Below are positions 45,667 through 54,375 of a stretch of 64,000 nt of DNA, piece by piece. The stretch comes from Nitratidesulfovibrio termitidis HI1 (GTDB lineage Bacteria; Desulfobacterota; Desulfovibrionia; Desulfovibrionales; Desulfovibrionaceae). The DNA lies in the NCBI RefSeq assembly GCF_000504305.1, contig NZ_KI632512.1:1486250-1550249 (forward strand). Direction: 5' to 3'. The notes below the pieces were generated by a model. The model did no database searches. It was not told where the DNA came from and saw only the letters and a program-made list of their open reading frames with translations. Numbering within the stretch: the stretch's first letter is position 1; each line of letters starts with the position of its first letter. The position numbers and the translations under genes are program-made.

Positions 45667-46482
45667 TCAGCCCCGGCGGCGGAAGGGCAGGCGCAGCAGC
45701 GCCCGCAGGCGGTTGCGCCACAGGGTCAGGGCGGTGTCCGCCGGAAGGGACAGCGCCCCGTCACTGGGGCGTACACCCTCGGCCAGCAGTGCGCGGGCGG
45801 CCAGCACGGCCCCCTTGCCGGTCAGGCTGCGGCATTGGGCAAAGTGGGCCGCCTTGTCGTTGCGCACATGGCGGATGAGCACCCGGCAGCAGGTGGCCCC
45901 GCAGTCGGCGCGAAAGGCATCATGCATTCTCCGGGCCAGGGCGCGACCTTGTGCGCCCCCCGCGCCGCGCTCCGGCCTGCCCCGGAACAGCCCCACGGCG
46001 GCCACGGCACCGCTCAGCGCGCCGCAGGTGCACCCCGCGCCGCCCATGCCCTGGCAGAACGGCGTGCCCAGCGCGGCGGCCTGGTCCGGGGAAAGGGGAC
46101 CGCCCAGCGCTTCGGCCACGGCATGCAGGACGGCCTCTGCACACAACAGCTGGCGGGTATCGAACAGGTTCTCGGCCCGGCGACGAATGGCTTCGACTAC
46201 CGGATCGGACAAGACGGGATCGGCCTGAACGAAATCAGGCAGGACCAAATCAGACAGGGCGGGAGCAGACAGGGCGGGCTCGGGCACTTCGCCATCCGGC
46301 AGGGGGGACGTGATGCCGCGCGCACCGTCACCGGGCGAGGCGCAGCCACCGGACCCGCCATCGCCGCACGAAACACCACCGCAGCCTCCATCCCCGCTGC
46401 CGCAGGCAAGCTCGCACGCGTCCGGACAATCGGCGCGTGACGCGCCATCCGCGTCGGTATGGGGGGGAATGCCTGCCGTCAT
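45667..46482 (-). CDS. C_GCAxxG_C_C family protein with Cys-rich N-terminal extension
   Basis: 271 aa from MTAGIPPHTD (AGGA five bases upstream); ATG at 46500 is an alternative. The C-terminal half shows the family pattern: CAEAVLHAVAEALG, GMGGAGCTCGALSGAV and DCGATCC, cysteines thought to bind a metal or cluster. The N-terminal 45 residues hold a second Cys-rich patch (DCPDACELACGSGDGGCGG...) not usual in the family, followed by repeated (S/E)PALS/DPVLSD spacer. Function unknown; a redox role is likely from the cysteines. Same strand as the rhodanese gene but separated from it by a hairpin. Confidence 0.75.
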   Translation of the reverse strand: MTAGIPPHTDADGASRADCPDACELACGSGDGGCGGVSCGDGGSGGCASPGDGARGITSPLPDGEVPEPALSAPALSDLVLPDFVQADPVLSDPVVEAIRRRAENLFDTRQLLCAEAVLHAVAEALGGPLSPDQAAALGTPFCQGMGGAGCTCGALSGAVAAVGLFRGRPERGAGGAQGRALARRMHDAFRADCGATCCRVLIRHVRNDKAAHFAQCRSLTGKGAVLAARALLAEGVRPSDGALSLPADTALTLWRNRLRALLRLPFRRRG

Positions 46483-46575
46483 GCGTGTCCTGCCGTGCAT
46501 CGTCAACGAACCAGATGGAGACGCGCGGAAAATCCGCCTGCGCCCGGGCCGGGGGAACCGGCCGGAAAAGGAAGA

Positions 46576-46606
46576 GGCGGGGCGCCGCATGGTGCGCCGC
46601 CCCGCC
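46576..46606 (-). terminator. Hairpin after the rhodanese gene
   Basis: GGCGGGGCG (46576-46584) pairs with CGCCCCGCC (46598-46606); inner bases extend it partly. It begins 8 bases past the stop codon on the transcribed strand, without a strong T-run. Confidence 0.6.
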
Positions 46607-46614
46607 GGAATCGG

Positions 46615-47136
46615 CTAGTTGATGGTCTTCACGGGGTACTGGGCTTCCTTCCAGGCCACGATGCCGCCGGGCAGGCGGTACACCTTGTTGTAGCCCAGCT
46701 TCTTGGCCCACACCGCGCCGTTATGCGAACGGGTGCACTTCACGAAGCCGCAGTAGAACACCAGCGGGCGGTCCTTGTCCGGGCCGAGCAGCTTTTCGAA
46801 GTCCTGCTCGCTCTTGTCGCCGGTTTCGGTCATCTTCCATTCCGGCATGTCCGGGATGGGGAACAGGAACTGCACCGCATTGGGAATGTGGTTCTTCTTG
46901 TACGAGTCCTCGAAGGGCATGGTATCCACGATGAGCATGTCCTTGCCCTCGTCCTGCCACTTCTTCAGCTCCGCCACGGTAAGCAGCTCGTAGCCGCCCT
47001 TGACGGTGTCACGCGCCAGCTTCACGGCCTTGGCTTCCAGATCCACCTCGGACGGCCCGGCAAACGGATTGTTGCACCCGGCAAGGCCAAGCGCGGCAAG
47101 CAGCACCAACGGGGCAACCAGCTTCTTCATGGACAT
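46615..47136 (-). CDS. Rhodanese-domain lipoprotein
   Basis: 173 aa; start has GAGGAGG five bases upstream. Signal peptide with lipobox LAGC (Cys21), so anchored in a membrane facing the periplasm. The rhodanese domain 50-170 has active-site Cys in VFYCGFVKCTRSH; the loop is longer than the usual CxxGxR and carries a second Cys. LIVDTMPFEDSYKKNHIPNAV matches the CH2A-like start of the fold. It may move sulfane sulfur or act in periplasmic redox. Probably co-transcribed with the upstream MauE/DoxX-like gene (70 bp gap). Confidence 0.88.
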   Translation of the reverse strand: MSMKKLVAPLVLLAALGLAGCNNPFAGPSEVDLEAKAVKLARDTVKGGYELLTVAELKKWQDEGKDMLIVDTMPFEDSYKKNHIPNAVQFLFPIPDMPEWKMTETGDKSEQDFEKLLGPDKDRPLVFYCGFVKCTRSHNGAVWAKKLGYNKVYRLPGGIVAWKEAQYPVKTIN

Positions 47137-47206
47137 CGCAACCTCCTCAAGAGTTTATGGAACGAAACATTTTACCCGCCCGTCTTCACACCATGCCACC
47201 GGGCCT

Positions 47207-47815
47207 TCAGGCCATGCGGCGGCGCGGCCGGCGCAATCGGCGCCACGCATACAGGTAGGCCACACCGGCCAGCAGCGCGATGTCGCGCACGAACGCCCCG
47301 CGCAGGGCCGAACCGTCTTCCACCCCTTCCGGCAATTCGCCGGGCGCAAAACAGCCGCAATCGCCAATGGACAGCCCCGTGGCCAGCGCGTATCCCAGCA
47401 CGCCGAGAAACAGCAGACACATGGCGGCGATGGCCGTCAGGCTGCCACGCACGGCGAACAGCAGACCCACCCCGGCGACAACCTCGGCCAGGGGCAGCAG
47501 CAGCGCCACCGGCCCCACGGTCCACACCGGCAGTATCCCGTAATGATGGATGATTTCGGCAAAGCCGCGCACATCTGCCAGCTTGGCACCGCCCGCCGCC
47601 ACGAAGACCAGCGCCAAGGCCACGCGCACCACGCGCTGGCACCACACGCCGGACAGCAGGCGCAGCAGGGGGCTGTCGCTCGGGCCGGAAGCCCCAGGCC
47701 CGTCAGAGATGCCGGGCAAACCCGCACCACCGGACGGGACGGAAACGCCGCCCGTTACCGGCCCGGCGCACCCGCCTTCCCCACTGCTGCGTGACGAGGC
47801 GTTTCCTGATAGCAT
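47207..47815 (-). CDS. MauE/DoxX-like integral membrane protein
   Basis: 202 aa from ATG (MLSGNASSRSSG), with a TTG seven codons upstream as alternative. Four TM segments at about 60-190 (VVRVALALVFVAAGGAKLAD, VALLLPLAEVVAGVGLLFAV, AAMCLLFLGVLGYALATGL). The conserved GDCGCFAPGEL loop is the MauE-type CxC, suggesting a disulfide or quinone-linked redox role. The N-terminal 50 residues are low-complexity. Divergent from cbiD with only 58 bp between the starts. Confidence 0.8.
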   Translation of the reverse strand: MLSGNASSRSSGEGGCAGPVTGGVSVPSGGAGLPGISDGPGASGPSDSPLLRLLSGVWCQRVVRVALALVFVAAGGAKLADVRGFAEIIHHYGILPVWTVGPVALLLPLAEVVAGVGLLFAVRGSLTAIAAMCLLFLGVLGYALATGLSIGDCGCFAPGELPEGVEDGSALRGAFVRDIALLAGVAYLYAWRRLRRPRRRMA

Positions 47816-47873
47816 CTTCCGGTGCTTACAGAGCAACGCCCCCGCGTCAAATAGATTGTTCCAATATGCAAAT

Positions 47874-49382
47874 ATGAAAAGTATTTACACGGACAATATG
47901 CCGCCCGACACCTCCGGCGTATCCGGCACGCCCGGCGATCCGCCTGTCGACGCACCTGTCGACGCGCCTGTCGACGCGCCTGTCGACGCACGGCCGCAGG
48001 GCGCGGAACTGCGTGAGGGCTTCACCACCGGTTCCGCCCTGACCGCCGCGGCCATCGCCGCGTTGCGCCTGTTGTTGCGCGGCGAAAGCCCCGTCGGGGT
48101 GGCCGTTCCGCTGCCGCCGTTCTCCGCCGACGACCGTGAAGACAGGCAAAGCGGGAACAGCGGGGGCGATGCCGCCCCGGCTGGCTGGCTGGACGTGCCC
48201 GTAGAGAAGGTGGCGCGTTGTGATGGAGGGGGCGCGGACGCCCGCGCGGCACTGGGCGTGGTGATCAAGGATGGCGGCGACGACCCGGACGCCACCCACC
48301 GGGCGCGCATCGAGGCGCTGGTGGAGTGCGCCCCCGCAGGCATGGCCCTGCCGAAACCGGAGGCCGGTCACGTCCTGTCGGACGTCGATGCAGGGCTGAC
48401 CGGATACGGCCCGCCCAATCTGCCCGATCTGCCCGATCTGCCCGACATGCCCGACATGCCCGATCTGCTCCTGCCGCGTCCCGGTTGCGATGCATCCCCC
48501 GGCACACCGGCCATTTCCCCGCCGCAGGCTGCGCATTCGCCCGCCGCCGGTCCCCGGCACGGCGGGGTTACCGTGCTGCTGCGCGGCGGTACGGGCGTGG
48601 GCCGGGTGACCCTGCCCGGCCTGCCCGTGGCCGTGGGCGAACCGGCCATCAACCCCGAACCGCGCAGGCAACTGGCCTTCGCCGTGCACCGCGAATGCGC
48701 GGCGGCGGGCTGGCGCGGCACGGTGCGCGTCACCGCGCGGGTGCCAGAGGGCCAGCGCATTGCCCGGCACACCCTGAACCCGCGCCTGGGCATCGTGGGC
48801 GGTATTTCCATTCTGGGCACGCGGGGCACGGTGCGCCCCTACAGCCATGACGCATGGCAGGCCGCCGTGGCCCAGGGACTGGACGTGGCCCGCGCCGCCG
48901 GGCTGACCGACATCTGCCTGTCCACCGGGCGCCGCAGCGAAACCCTGCTCATGCGCACCTACCCTGCCCTGCCGCCGCTGGCCTTCGTGCAGGCGGCGGA
49001 CTTCGCGGCCTTCTCGCTGGCCGCCGCCGCGCAGCGCGGCTTTGCCCGCGTTGCCTGGGGCTGCTTTTTCGGCAAACTGGTCAAGCTGGCGCAGGGACTG
49101 CCGCACACCCACGCCCACACTGCCCCGCTGGACCTGCCCCTGCTGGCCCAGTGGTCCGCCAAGGCGGGCGCGCAGTCGGAAACCTGTGCGGCGGTGGCTG
49201 CCGCCAACACCGCCGGGCAGGCTCTTGAACTGCTGCTGGCCGACCCGGTCCACCCCGCCGTGCTCCGCGCCGTGGCCGAGCGTGCCCGCGATGCCGCCCA
49301 CGGCTGGACAGGCGGGGCGGAAAGCGTCACGGTGACGGTGCATCTTTTTCACATGGACGGCAGATGTCTGGTGACGGCATGA
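47874..49382 (+). CDS. cbiD: Cobalt-precorrin-5B (C1)-methyltransferase CbiD
   Basis: 502 aa from ATG 47874; ATG 47898 (MPPDTSG) is equally possible and neither has a good ribosome site. The family core begins LREGFTTGSALTAAAIAAL (about residue 46) and includes VVIKDGGDDPDATH, INPEPRRQLAF and GIVGGISILGTRGTVRPYS. It methylates C1 in the oxygen-independent corrin route. It is longer than usual CbiD (about 370 aa) through VDAP repeats near residues 25-40, an unrelated spacer at about 75-105 and LPDLPDMPD repeats near 180-200. First gene of cbiD-cbiET-SBP-cbiF, with 4-bp or longer overlaps throughout. No cobalamin riboswitch fits in the 58-bp upstream gap. Confidence 0.92.
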   Translation: MKSIYTDNMPPDTSGVSGTPGDPPVDAPVDAPVDAPVDARPQGAELREGFTTGSALTAAAIAALRLLLRGESPVGVAVPLPPFSADDREDRQSGNSGGDAAPAGWLDVPVEKVARCDGGGADARAALGVVIKDGGDDPDATHRARIEALVECAPAGMALPKPEAGHVLSDVDAGLTGYGPPNLPDLPDLPDMPDMPDLLLPRPGCDASPGTPAISPPQAAHSPAAGPRHGGVTVLLRGGTGVGRVTLPGLPVAVGEPAINPEPRRQLAFAVHRECAAAGWRGTVRVTARVPEGQRIARHTLNPRLGIVGGISILGTRGTVRPYSHDAWQAAVAQGLDVARAAGLTDICLSTGRRSETLLMRTYPALPPLAFVQAADFAAFSLAAAAQRGFARVAWGCFFGKLVKLAQGLPHTHAHTAPLDLPLLAQWSAKAGAQSETCAAVAAANTAGQALELLLADPVHPAVLRAVAERARDAAHGWTGGAESVTVTVHLFHMDGRCLVTA

Positions 49383-50842
49383 CCCACGCAACGCCCCCCC
49401 ACGCCACTTCCCATGCCGGGCAGGCCGACGCCGCGCCTGCCGCGAGGCATCCCGTCACCGTCATCGGTTGCGGGCTGCGCGGCTCTCCCCTGCCGCCCGG
49501 CCATGCAGCCGCCCTGGCGCAGGCCCAGGTGCTGGCGGGTGGGGCACGCCTGCTGGAATCCTTTCCGGAACATCCCGGCCAGCGCATCGTCATCGGCGCG
49601 GCGCTGGATGCGGCACTGCACGCCATGGACGCGTGCCGGGCGCGCGGGCTGCGGGTGGCCGTACTGGCCGACGGCGACCCGCTGTTCTTCGGCATCGGCG
49701 CGCGACTGGCGAACCATTTCGGCCCCGACGCGCTACGGGTGCTGCCCGCCGCATCCTGTCTGCAACAGGCCGCCGCCCGGCTGGCCCTGCCCTGGCAGGA
49801 CGCACGCTGCGTATCCCTGCATGGCCGCAACGACTACCGCCCCCTTGCGTCAGCCCTGCGCCTTGCCCTGCACCGGGGCGATCCGGTCTGCGTGCTGACC
49901 GACGGCCACAACACGCCGGGGGCCATCGCCCGCTTCCTGATCGAGCGCGGGGTGACCGGCCTGCGGCTGCATGCCTTTGCCGACATGGGCAGCCCCGACG
50001 AACGCCACGCAACCCTTGCCCTGCCCTGCGACGGAAGCGGCACGGATGCCCGTGCCGCCGGAGCGGGGGAACGCGGAGAACCGGATCGACGAGACATGCC
50101 GGACGAATTGGCCCAACTGGACGCATTGGGCGGCAACTGTACTGTGCTGCTGGTGCCCCGCGCCGCCCCCGCCCGTTCTCTCCGCCCCGGTTCCCCGCAG
50201 GACACGAGCGGATACGCCACACTGCCCGTGCTGGGCATCCCCGACACCGATTTCGCCGTGCAGGCCCGACTGATCACCAAATGGCCGGTGCGCGCCGCCG
50301 GGCTTGCCGCCCTGCGCATCGCCCCCGGCGATACCGTGTGGGACCTGGGCGCGGGCAGCGGGGCCGTTTCCGTGGAGGCCGCAGCCCTGGCCCGCGACGG
50401 GCTGGTGGTGGCCGTGGAACGCGACCCGGCCCGCGTGGCCCTGATCGAACAGAACCGCCGCCGCTTCCGGGCCCCCAACCTGCAGGTGATCCACGCCGCG
50501 CTGCCGGACTGTCTGGACGACCTGCCCGATCCGGACCGGGTGTTCATAGGCGGCGGCCTGGGGGGAGAAAGACCGGAGGGCGGCGACCACTCGCCGCAGG
50601 CGGACCCGCTGCTGGATGCCGTGTGCCGCCGCCTGCCCCCCGGCGGTCGGCTGGTGGTGCATTGCGTGCTGCTGGGCACGCTGGAACGGGTGCGCGCCGC
50701 GCTGGTCCGGCACGGCTGGCCCGCCGAAGTTGCCTGCATCCAGGCCAGCGAGGCGGTTCCCCTGCTGGGCGACCTGCGCCTTGCGGCCCTGAACCCCGTC
50801 TTCATCGTGGCGGCCACCCGGCCCGGAGGTGACGCAGCATGA
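49379..50842 (+). CDS. cbiET: Bifunctional precorrin-6Y methyltransferase/decarboxylase CbiET
   Basis: 487 aa from the ATG that overlaps the cbiD stop (ATGA), with GGTGA four bases before; an ATG 15 bases upstream is possible. The N-terminal CbiE half (about 25-225) has VTVIGCGLRGSPLP and the SAM-binding VLADGDPLFFGIG. The C-terminal CbiT half (about 300-480) has the Rossmann motif VWDLGAGSGAVSVEAA and VFIGGGLGG. It methylates C5 and C15 and decarboxylates the acetate side chain. The linker (about 225-250) is Gly/Arg-rich. Translation is coupled to both neighbours. Confidence 0.93.
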   Translation: MTHATPPHATSHAGQADAAPAARHPVTVIGCGLRGSPLPPGHAAALAQAQVLAGGARLLESFPEHPGQRIVIGAALDAALHAMDACRARGLRVAVLADGDPLFFGIGARLANHFGPDALRVLPAASCLQQAAARLALPWQDARCVSLHGRNDYRPLASALRLALHRGDPVCVLTDGHNTPGAIARFLIERGVTGLRLHAFADMGSPDERHATLALPCDGSGTDARAAGAGERGEPDRRDMPDELAQLDALGGNCTVLLVPRAAPARSLRPGSPQDTSGYATLPVLGIPDTDFAVQARLITKWPVRAAGLAALRIAPGDTVWDLGAGSGAVSVEAAALARDGLVVAVERDPARVALIEQNRRRFRAPNLQVIHAALPDCLDDLPDPDRVFIGGGLGGERPEGGDHSPQADPLLDAVCRRLPPGGRLVVHCVLLGTLERVRAALVRHGWPAEVACIQASEAVPLLGDLRLAALNPVFIVAATRPGGDAA

Positions 50843-51867
50843 CCCGGCGCCCCTTCCCTTCCCGTTCCGGCGGCAACACGGCGCAGCCCAGCCTGCGGCC
50901 AGTCCCCCCAATCCCCCCTGCCCTGCCGGTCCTGCCGGTCCTGCCAGCCCTGCCAGCCCTGCCAGCCCTGTCGGTCTCGCCACGTCTGCCCGCTCTGCCA
51001 ACCCTGCTGCTGGCCCTGTTCATGCTGTTCATGCTGCTCATGCTGCTCATGCTGCCCGTGCCGGGAACAAACCGGGCGCAGGCCGCCGAAATCACCGTTT
51101 CCGGCGGCACGCCCGGCACGGCTGCCGCCAAGGGCGCCACCGCGCCATTGCGGGTGTTCATCCTGGACCAGCCGCCATGGAGCTACCTGCACGAGGGCCA
51201 GCCGTACGGCGCCGCCGTGGACGTGGCCCGCGCCGTGCTGCACCGCCTGGGGCGCGCCGTGGAGTTCGTGGTCACGCCCTTCAACCGAGGGCTCTCGCTG
51301 GTCCGTCAGGGCAAGCTGGACGCGGCTCTCGCCGTCTACCGCACCCCTGAGCGGGAACAGTACCTGCACTACACCACCGTGCCCCTGTACGACGAGGACG
51401 TCATCCTCATGGTGCACCCGGACGACAGGCATCTGGCCGCCGACACCAGCGGCACCGCGCGCGATGCCGTCCTGTACGGCGACAAGCCCGTGGCCCTGGC
51501 CCTGGGCTACAGCTACGGCCCCACGCTGGACGCCATCATCGCCCGCAAGGGGCTGATCCGTACCAGTTCCTTCTATTCGTTGCAGGAAGGAGTACAGGCC
51601 GTGCTGCGCCGCGAGGCGGCTGCCGTGCCCGGCACGGAACCCACCCTGCGCGCGCTGCTGCACCGCCTTGCCCCCGGCAGCGTGCCGGTGCTGCTGCGCC
51701 CACCCTACGACTACATTTCCGCGTACATGGCGTTTGCCCCGACCAACGCCAACGCCCTGCTGGCTGCGGATTTCGACGCCACGCTGGGGCGGATGCGCGC
51801 CAGCGGCGAATACACACGCATTCTGGACGAAGCCGACAGGACCCTGCATGCCCATCAAGGACAGTGA
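50839..51867 (+). CDS. Periplasmic solute-binding protein (SBP family 3) inside the cbi operon
   Basis: 342 aa; ATG overlaps the cbiET stop (ATGA). A Pro/Leu repeat (ALPVLPVLPALPALPALS) and a Leu/Met-rich export segment (LALFMLFMLLMLLMLP), both built from short DNA repeats, precede a cleavage site near AQAA. The mature part APLRVFILDQPPWSYLHEGQPYGAAVDVARAVLHR is a type II binding fold of the amino-acid/sensor kind. No permease or ATPase is nearby. Its place between cbiET and cbiF suggests a link with cobalt or corrinoid supply, but this is only positional. Two similar orphan proteins occur at 56078 and 62690. Confidence 0.82.
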   Translation: MTRRPFPSRSGGNTAQPSLRPVPPIPPALPVLPVLPALPALPALSVSPRLPALPTLLLALFMLFMLLMLLMLPVPGTNRAQAAEITVSGGTPGTAAAKGATAPLRVFILDQPPWSYLHEGQPYGAAVDVARAVLHRLGRAVEFVVTPFNRGLSLVRQGKLDAALAVYRTPEREQYLHYTTVPLYDEDVILMVHPDDRHLAADTSGTARDAVLYGDKPVALALGYSYGPTLDAIIARKGLIRTSSFYSLQEGVQAVLRREAAAVPGTEPTLRALLHRLAPGSVPVLLRPPYDYISAYMAFAPTNANALLAADFDATLGRMRASGEYTRILDEADRTLHAHQGQ

Positions 51868-52735
51868 TCATTCAGGCGGCGCAGCCGCCATGTCTCCTTC
51901 CGGCTCCCGCGCCGATTCATCCGCGCCAGCCTCCGCCAGCGCGGGGCATGTGTGGTTCGTGGGGGCTGGCCCCGGCGATCCGGAACTGCTCACCCTGAAG
52001 GCCCGGCGGATCATCGCCGAGGCCGACCTGGTGCTCTATGCGGGCTCGCTGGTGCCCCCGCAGGTGGTGGCCTGCGCCCGGTCCGACGCGCGGGTGATCG
52101 ATTCCGCGCCGCTCACGCTGGAACAGACCCACGCCCTGCTGCGCGAAACGGCCCTGGCGGGCGGCACCGCCGCGCGGGTGCACACCGGCGATCCCTCGCT
52201 GTACGGCACCGTGCGCGAGCAGATGCGCCTGCTGCACGCGGAGGGCATCGCCTGCTCGGTGGTGCCGGGGGTGACGGCGGCCTTCGCCGCCGCTGCCGCC
52301 GCCGGGGTGTCGTTCACCGCGCCGGAGGTTACCCAGTCGCTGGTCATCACCCGACTGGAAGGACGCACCCCGGTGCCCGACGCGGAACAGCTGCGCGAAC
52401 TGGCGCGCCATGGCAGCGCCATGGCGGTGTACCTTTCCGCCGCCGCCCCGGAACGCCTGCAAGAGGAGCTGGCGGCGGCGGGCGTGGCCCCGCTTACCCC
52501 GGTGCTGGCGGCCCACCGGGTGGGCTGGCCGGACGAGGCGCTGGCCTGGACCACGGCGGGCGAACTGGCAGAAACCGTGCGCACGCGCGGTTTTTCACGC
52601 CAGACGGTGTTCCTGGTGCTGCCCGGCGAGGCGGCGGGCGAAACCGCATCGCGCCTGTACGCGGCGGACTTCGCCCACGGCTGGCGCGACATCCCCCCCA
52701 CGCATGAAGGCGGCGGCCGACATTCGGACGATTGA
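51848..52735 (+). CDS. cbiF: Cobalt-precorrin-4 (C11)-methyltransferase CbiF
   Basis: 295 aa from MPIKDSDHSGG, overlapping the preceding gene by 20 bases, with AGGA six bases upstream; a later ATG (51890) would avoid the overlap. The precorrin-methylase fold shows HVWFVGAGPGDPELLTLKA, LVLYAGSLVPPQVV, HTGDPSLYGTVREQ and VVPGVTAAFAAAAA. It adds the C11 methyl in the anaerobic pathway. About 30 extra N-terminal residues are low-complexity. Last gene of the cbi cluster in this window. Confidence 0.93.
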   Translation: MPIKDSDHSGGAAAMSPSGSRADSSAPASASAGHVWFVGAGPGDPELLTLKARRIIAEADLVLYAGSLVPPQVVACARSDARVIDSAPLTLEQTHALLRETALAGGTAARVHTGDPSLYGTVREQMRLLHAEGIACSVVPGVTAAFAAAAAAGVSFTAPEVTQSLVITRLEGRTPVPDAEQLRELARHGSAMAVYLSAAAPERLQEELAAAGVAPLTPVLAAHRVGWPDEALAWTTAGELAETVRTRGFSRQTVFLVLPGEAAGETASRLYAADFAHGWRDIPPTHEGGGRHSDD

Positions 52736-52818
52736 GCCCTCCCGTTGCGTGCCCTATCCGCGAACGTTGTGTGACAATGGCGCGCACGGTTGCATCGCCG
52801 TGCGGATGCAGGCATCAT

Positions 52819-52856
52819 GACGGCAGTGTCCGGACACGACGGCAGCGTCCGGACTC
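52819..52856. repeat. Two 19-bp direct repeats each with a TCCGGA palindrome
   Basis: GACGGCAGTGTCCGGACAC and GACGGCAGCGTCCGGACTC lie head to tail (17 of 19 identical), ending 39 bases before the start of the ferredoxin-type gene. The arrangement suits a dimeric regulator binding twice; no regulator is identified. Confidence 0.5.
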
Positions 52857-52895
52857 CGCATCCCTGGAATCCCCCGCCCGCCAACGGGAGGACCC

Positions 52896-54122
52896 ATGCG
52901 TCTCGCCAACATTCCCCGCTCGCTGTCCCGTGGTCTGCTCCGGCTGCTGCTGGCGCCGTTGCGCCCCTCGGCCCGCACCTTCTGGTGCGAGGCCCTCACC
53001 CGCCCGCACGGCAGCTTCATAGAGGCTCTGCACGGCTACATCTACCTGCGCTGGCCGCTGTTCTACATCGGCATGGGCACCGGGCGGCATCCGCTGTCCC
53101 GCTGGCTGGCCGGGCCGCTGGCCCGGCTGGGCGGACTGCTGGGCGTATGGGGCACGCGCGAGGAATTCGGACCGGAATTCGCCCAGAGCTACCACGGCAA
53201 GGTCATGCCGCCGGGCACCGTGCCCCGGCTCATCGCCGTGGAGCGCCCCGTGGCCACCACGGTGCCGGAAACGGTGCTGCCCTTCCGCATGGCGCGCGAC
53301 ATCATCCTCGACAATGCCGACGCCCTGGCCCTGCTGGACTGCCCCTGCCGCCTGACAAAGGAAGACCACTGCACCCCGGTGGACGTGTGCATCCTGGCGG
53401 GCGGCCCGGTGGTGGACTTCGTGCTGGAGCACCACCCGGACAAGGCCCGCCGCGTCACCCCGGACGAAGCCATCCATGTGGTGGAGGCGGAAAACCGACG
53501 CGGCCACGTCTCGCACGCGTTCTTCAAGGAAGCGGTGCTGGGCCGCTACTACGCCATCTGCAACTGCTGCACCTGCTGTTGCGGGGCCATGCAGGCCCAC
53601 CGCGAAGGCACGCCCATGCTGGTTTCATCGGGCTACGTGGCCCGCGTGGATGCGGACGCCTGCACCGGCTGCGGCCAGTGCGCGCGCATCTGCCCCTTCG
53701 ACGCGGTGCGCATGGCCGCAAGGACCACGCAAGGGTGTGCACCGCCGGATGGCGGATCGGGCAACGCTTCCCCGCCGCGCCCCCTTCAGGCTGTCCGGCG
53801 CGATGCGGGACAGGATGCGGCCTCCGGCGCACGCCCCGCCGCCCGGCATGCCGCCATCCCCGTCATCCCCATCATTGATGCCGCCGTGTGCATGGGGTGC
53901 GGGGTGTGCGAACTGCGGTGCCCCGGCAAGGCCCTGCGCCTGGAACTGGCCCCCGGCAAACCCGCACCGCTGGTGCTGCCGGGCGAAGCGGTCCCGGTGT
54001 CGCTGCATCACCCCGATCTGGCGGGGCAAAATCCGCCCGGCACGGGCGGCGGACAGGGGATGGGACAAAACGGGCACGGCGCAAACCGGAACGCCCCCGG
54101 CGGCGCGTCTGCTGCGGGGTAG
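52896..54122 (+). CDS. 4Fe-4S cluster protein with two ferredoxin motifs and a Cys-rich centre
   Basis: 408 aa; the start follows GGGAGGACCC. Residues 148-165 hold CPCRLTKEDHCTPVDVC and 222-229 CNCCTCCC, a dense cysteine patch. Two ferredoxin motifs follow: CTGCGQCARICP (about 256-267) and CMGCGVCELRCP (about 331-342), separated by a 60-residue Arg/Ala/Pro spacer. No signal peptide or clear TM. Likely an electron-transfer protein; the first half resembles iron-sulfur proteins annotated as 4Fe-4S binding domain proteins of anaerobes. Downstream are a degenerate multicopper-oxidase and a binding protein; functional connection unproven. The C-terminus is a Gly/Asn-rich tail. Confidence 0.85.
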   Translation: MRLANIPRSLSRGLLRLLLAPLRPSARTFWCEALTRPHGSFIEALHGYIYLRWPLFYIGMGTGRHPLSRWLAGPLARLGGLLGVWGTREEFGPEFAQSYHGKVMPPGTVPRLIAVERPVATTVPETVLPFRMARDIILDNADALALLDCPCRLTKEDHCTPVDVCILAGGPVVDFVLEHHPDKARRVTPDEAIHVVEAENRRGHVSHAFFKEAVLGRYYAICNCCTCCCGAMQAHREGTPMLVSSGYVARVDADACTGCGQCARICPFDAVRMAARTTQGCAPPDGGSGNASPPRPLQAVRRDAGQDAASGARPAARHAAIPVIPIIDAAVCMGCGVCELRCPGKALRLELAPGKPAPLVLPGEAVPVSLHHPDLAGQNPPGTGGGQGMGQNGHGANRNAPGGASAAG

Positions 54123-54375
54123 CAGCCGTACGGTCCGATACCCCCGACAGCGGCCAGGGTGGGCAAAAGCAACGAGTGGCGCAACGGGCACACCGCAGCG
54201 CGATACCGCCCGCGCTTCACTTTCGCGAGCATCCGCGCTACCATCCGCATATCATTTCGGGACATTGCGCATCATGTCGGCGTCCGTGCGTCCGCAGGCC
54301 ATGGCCGACGCCACGCGGAACGCTGCCAAAGCCGCCGACACATGCAACGCACCCACCGGAAACGCAGGAGCAACC

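Noticed and set aside
47816-47873. Cobalamin riboswitch upstream of cbiD
   Set aside because: The 58-bp gap is too short and contains no B12-box-like sequence.
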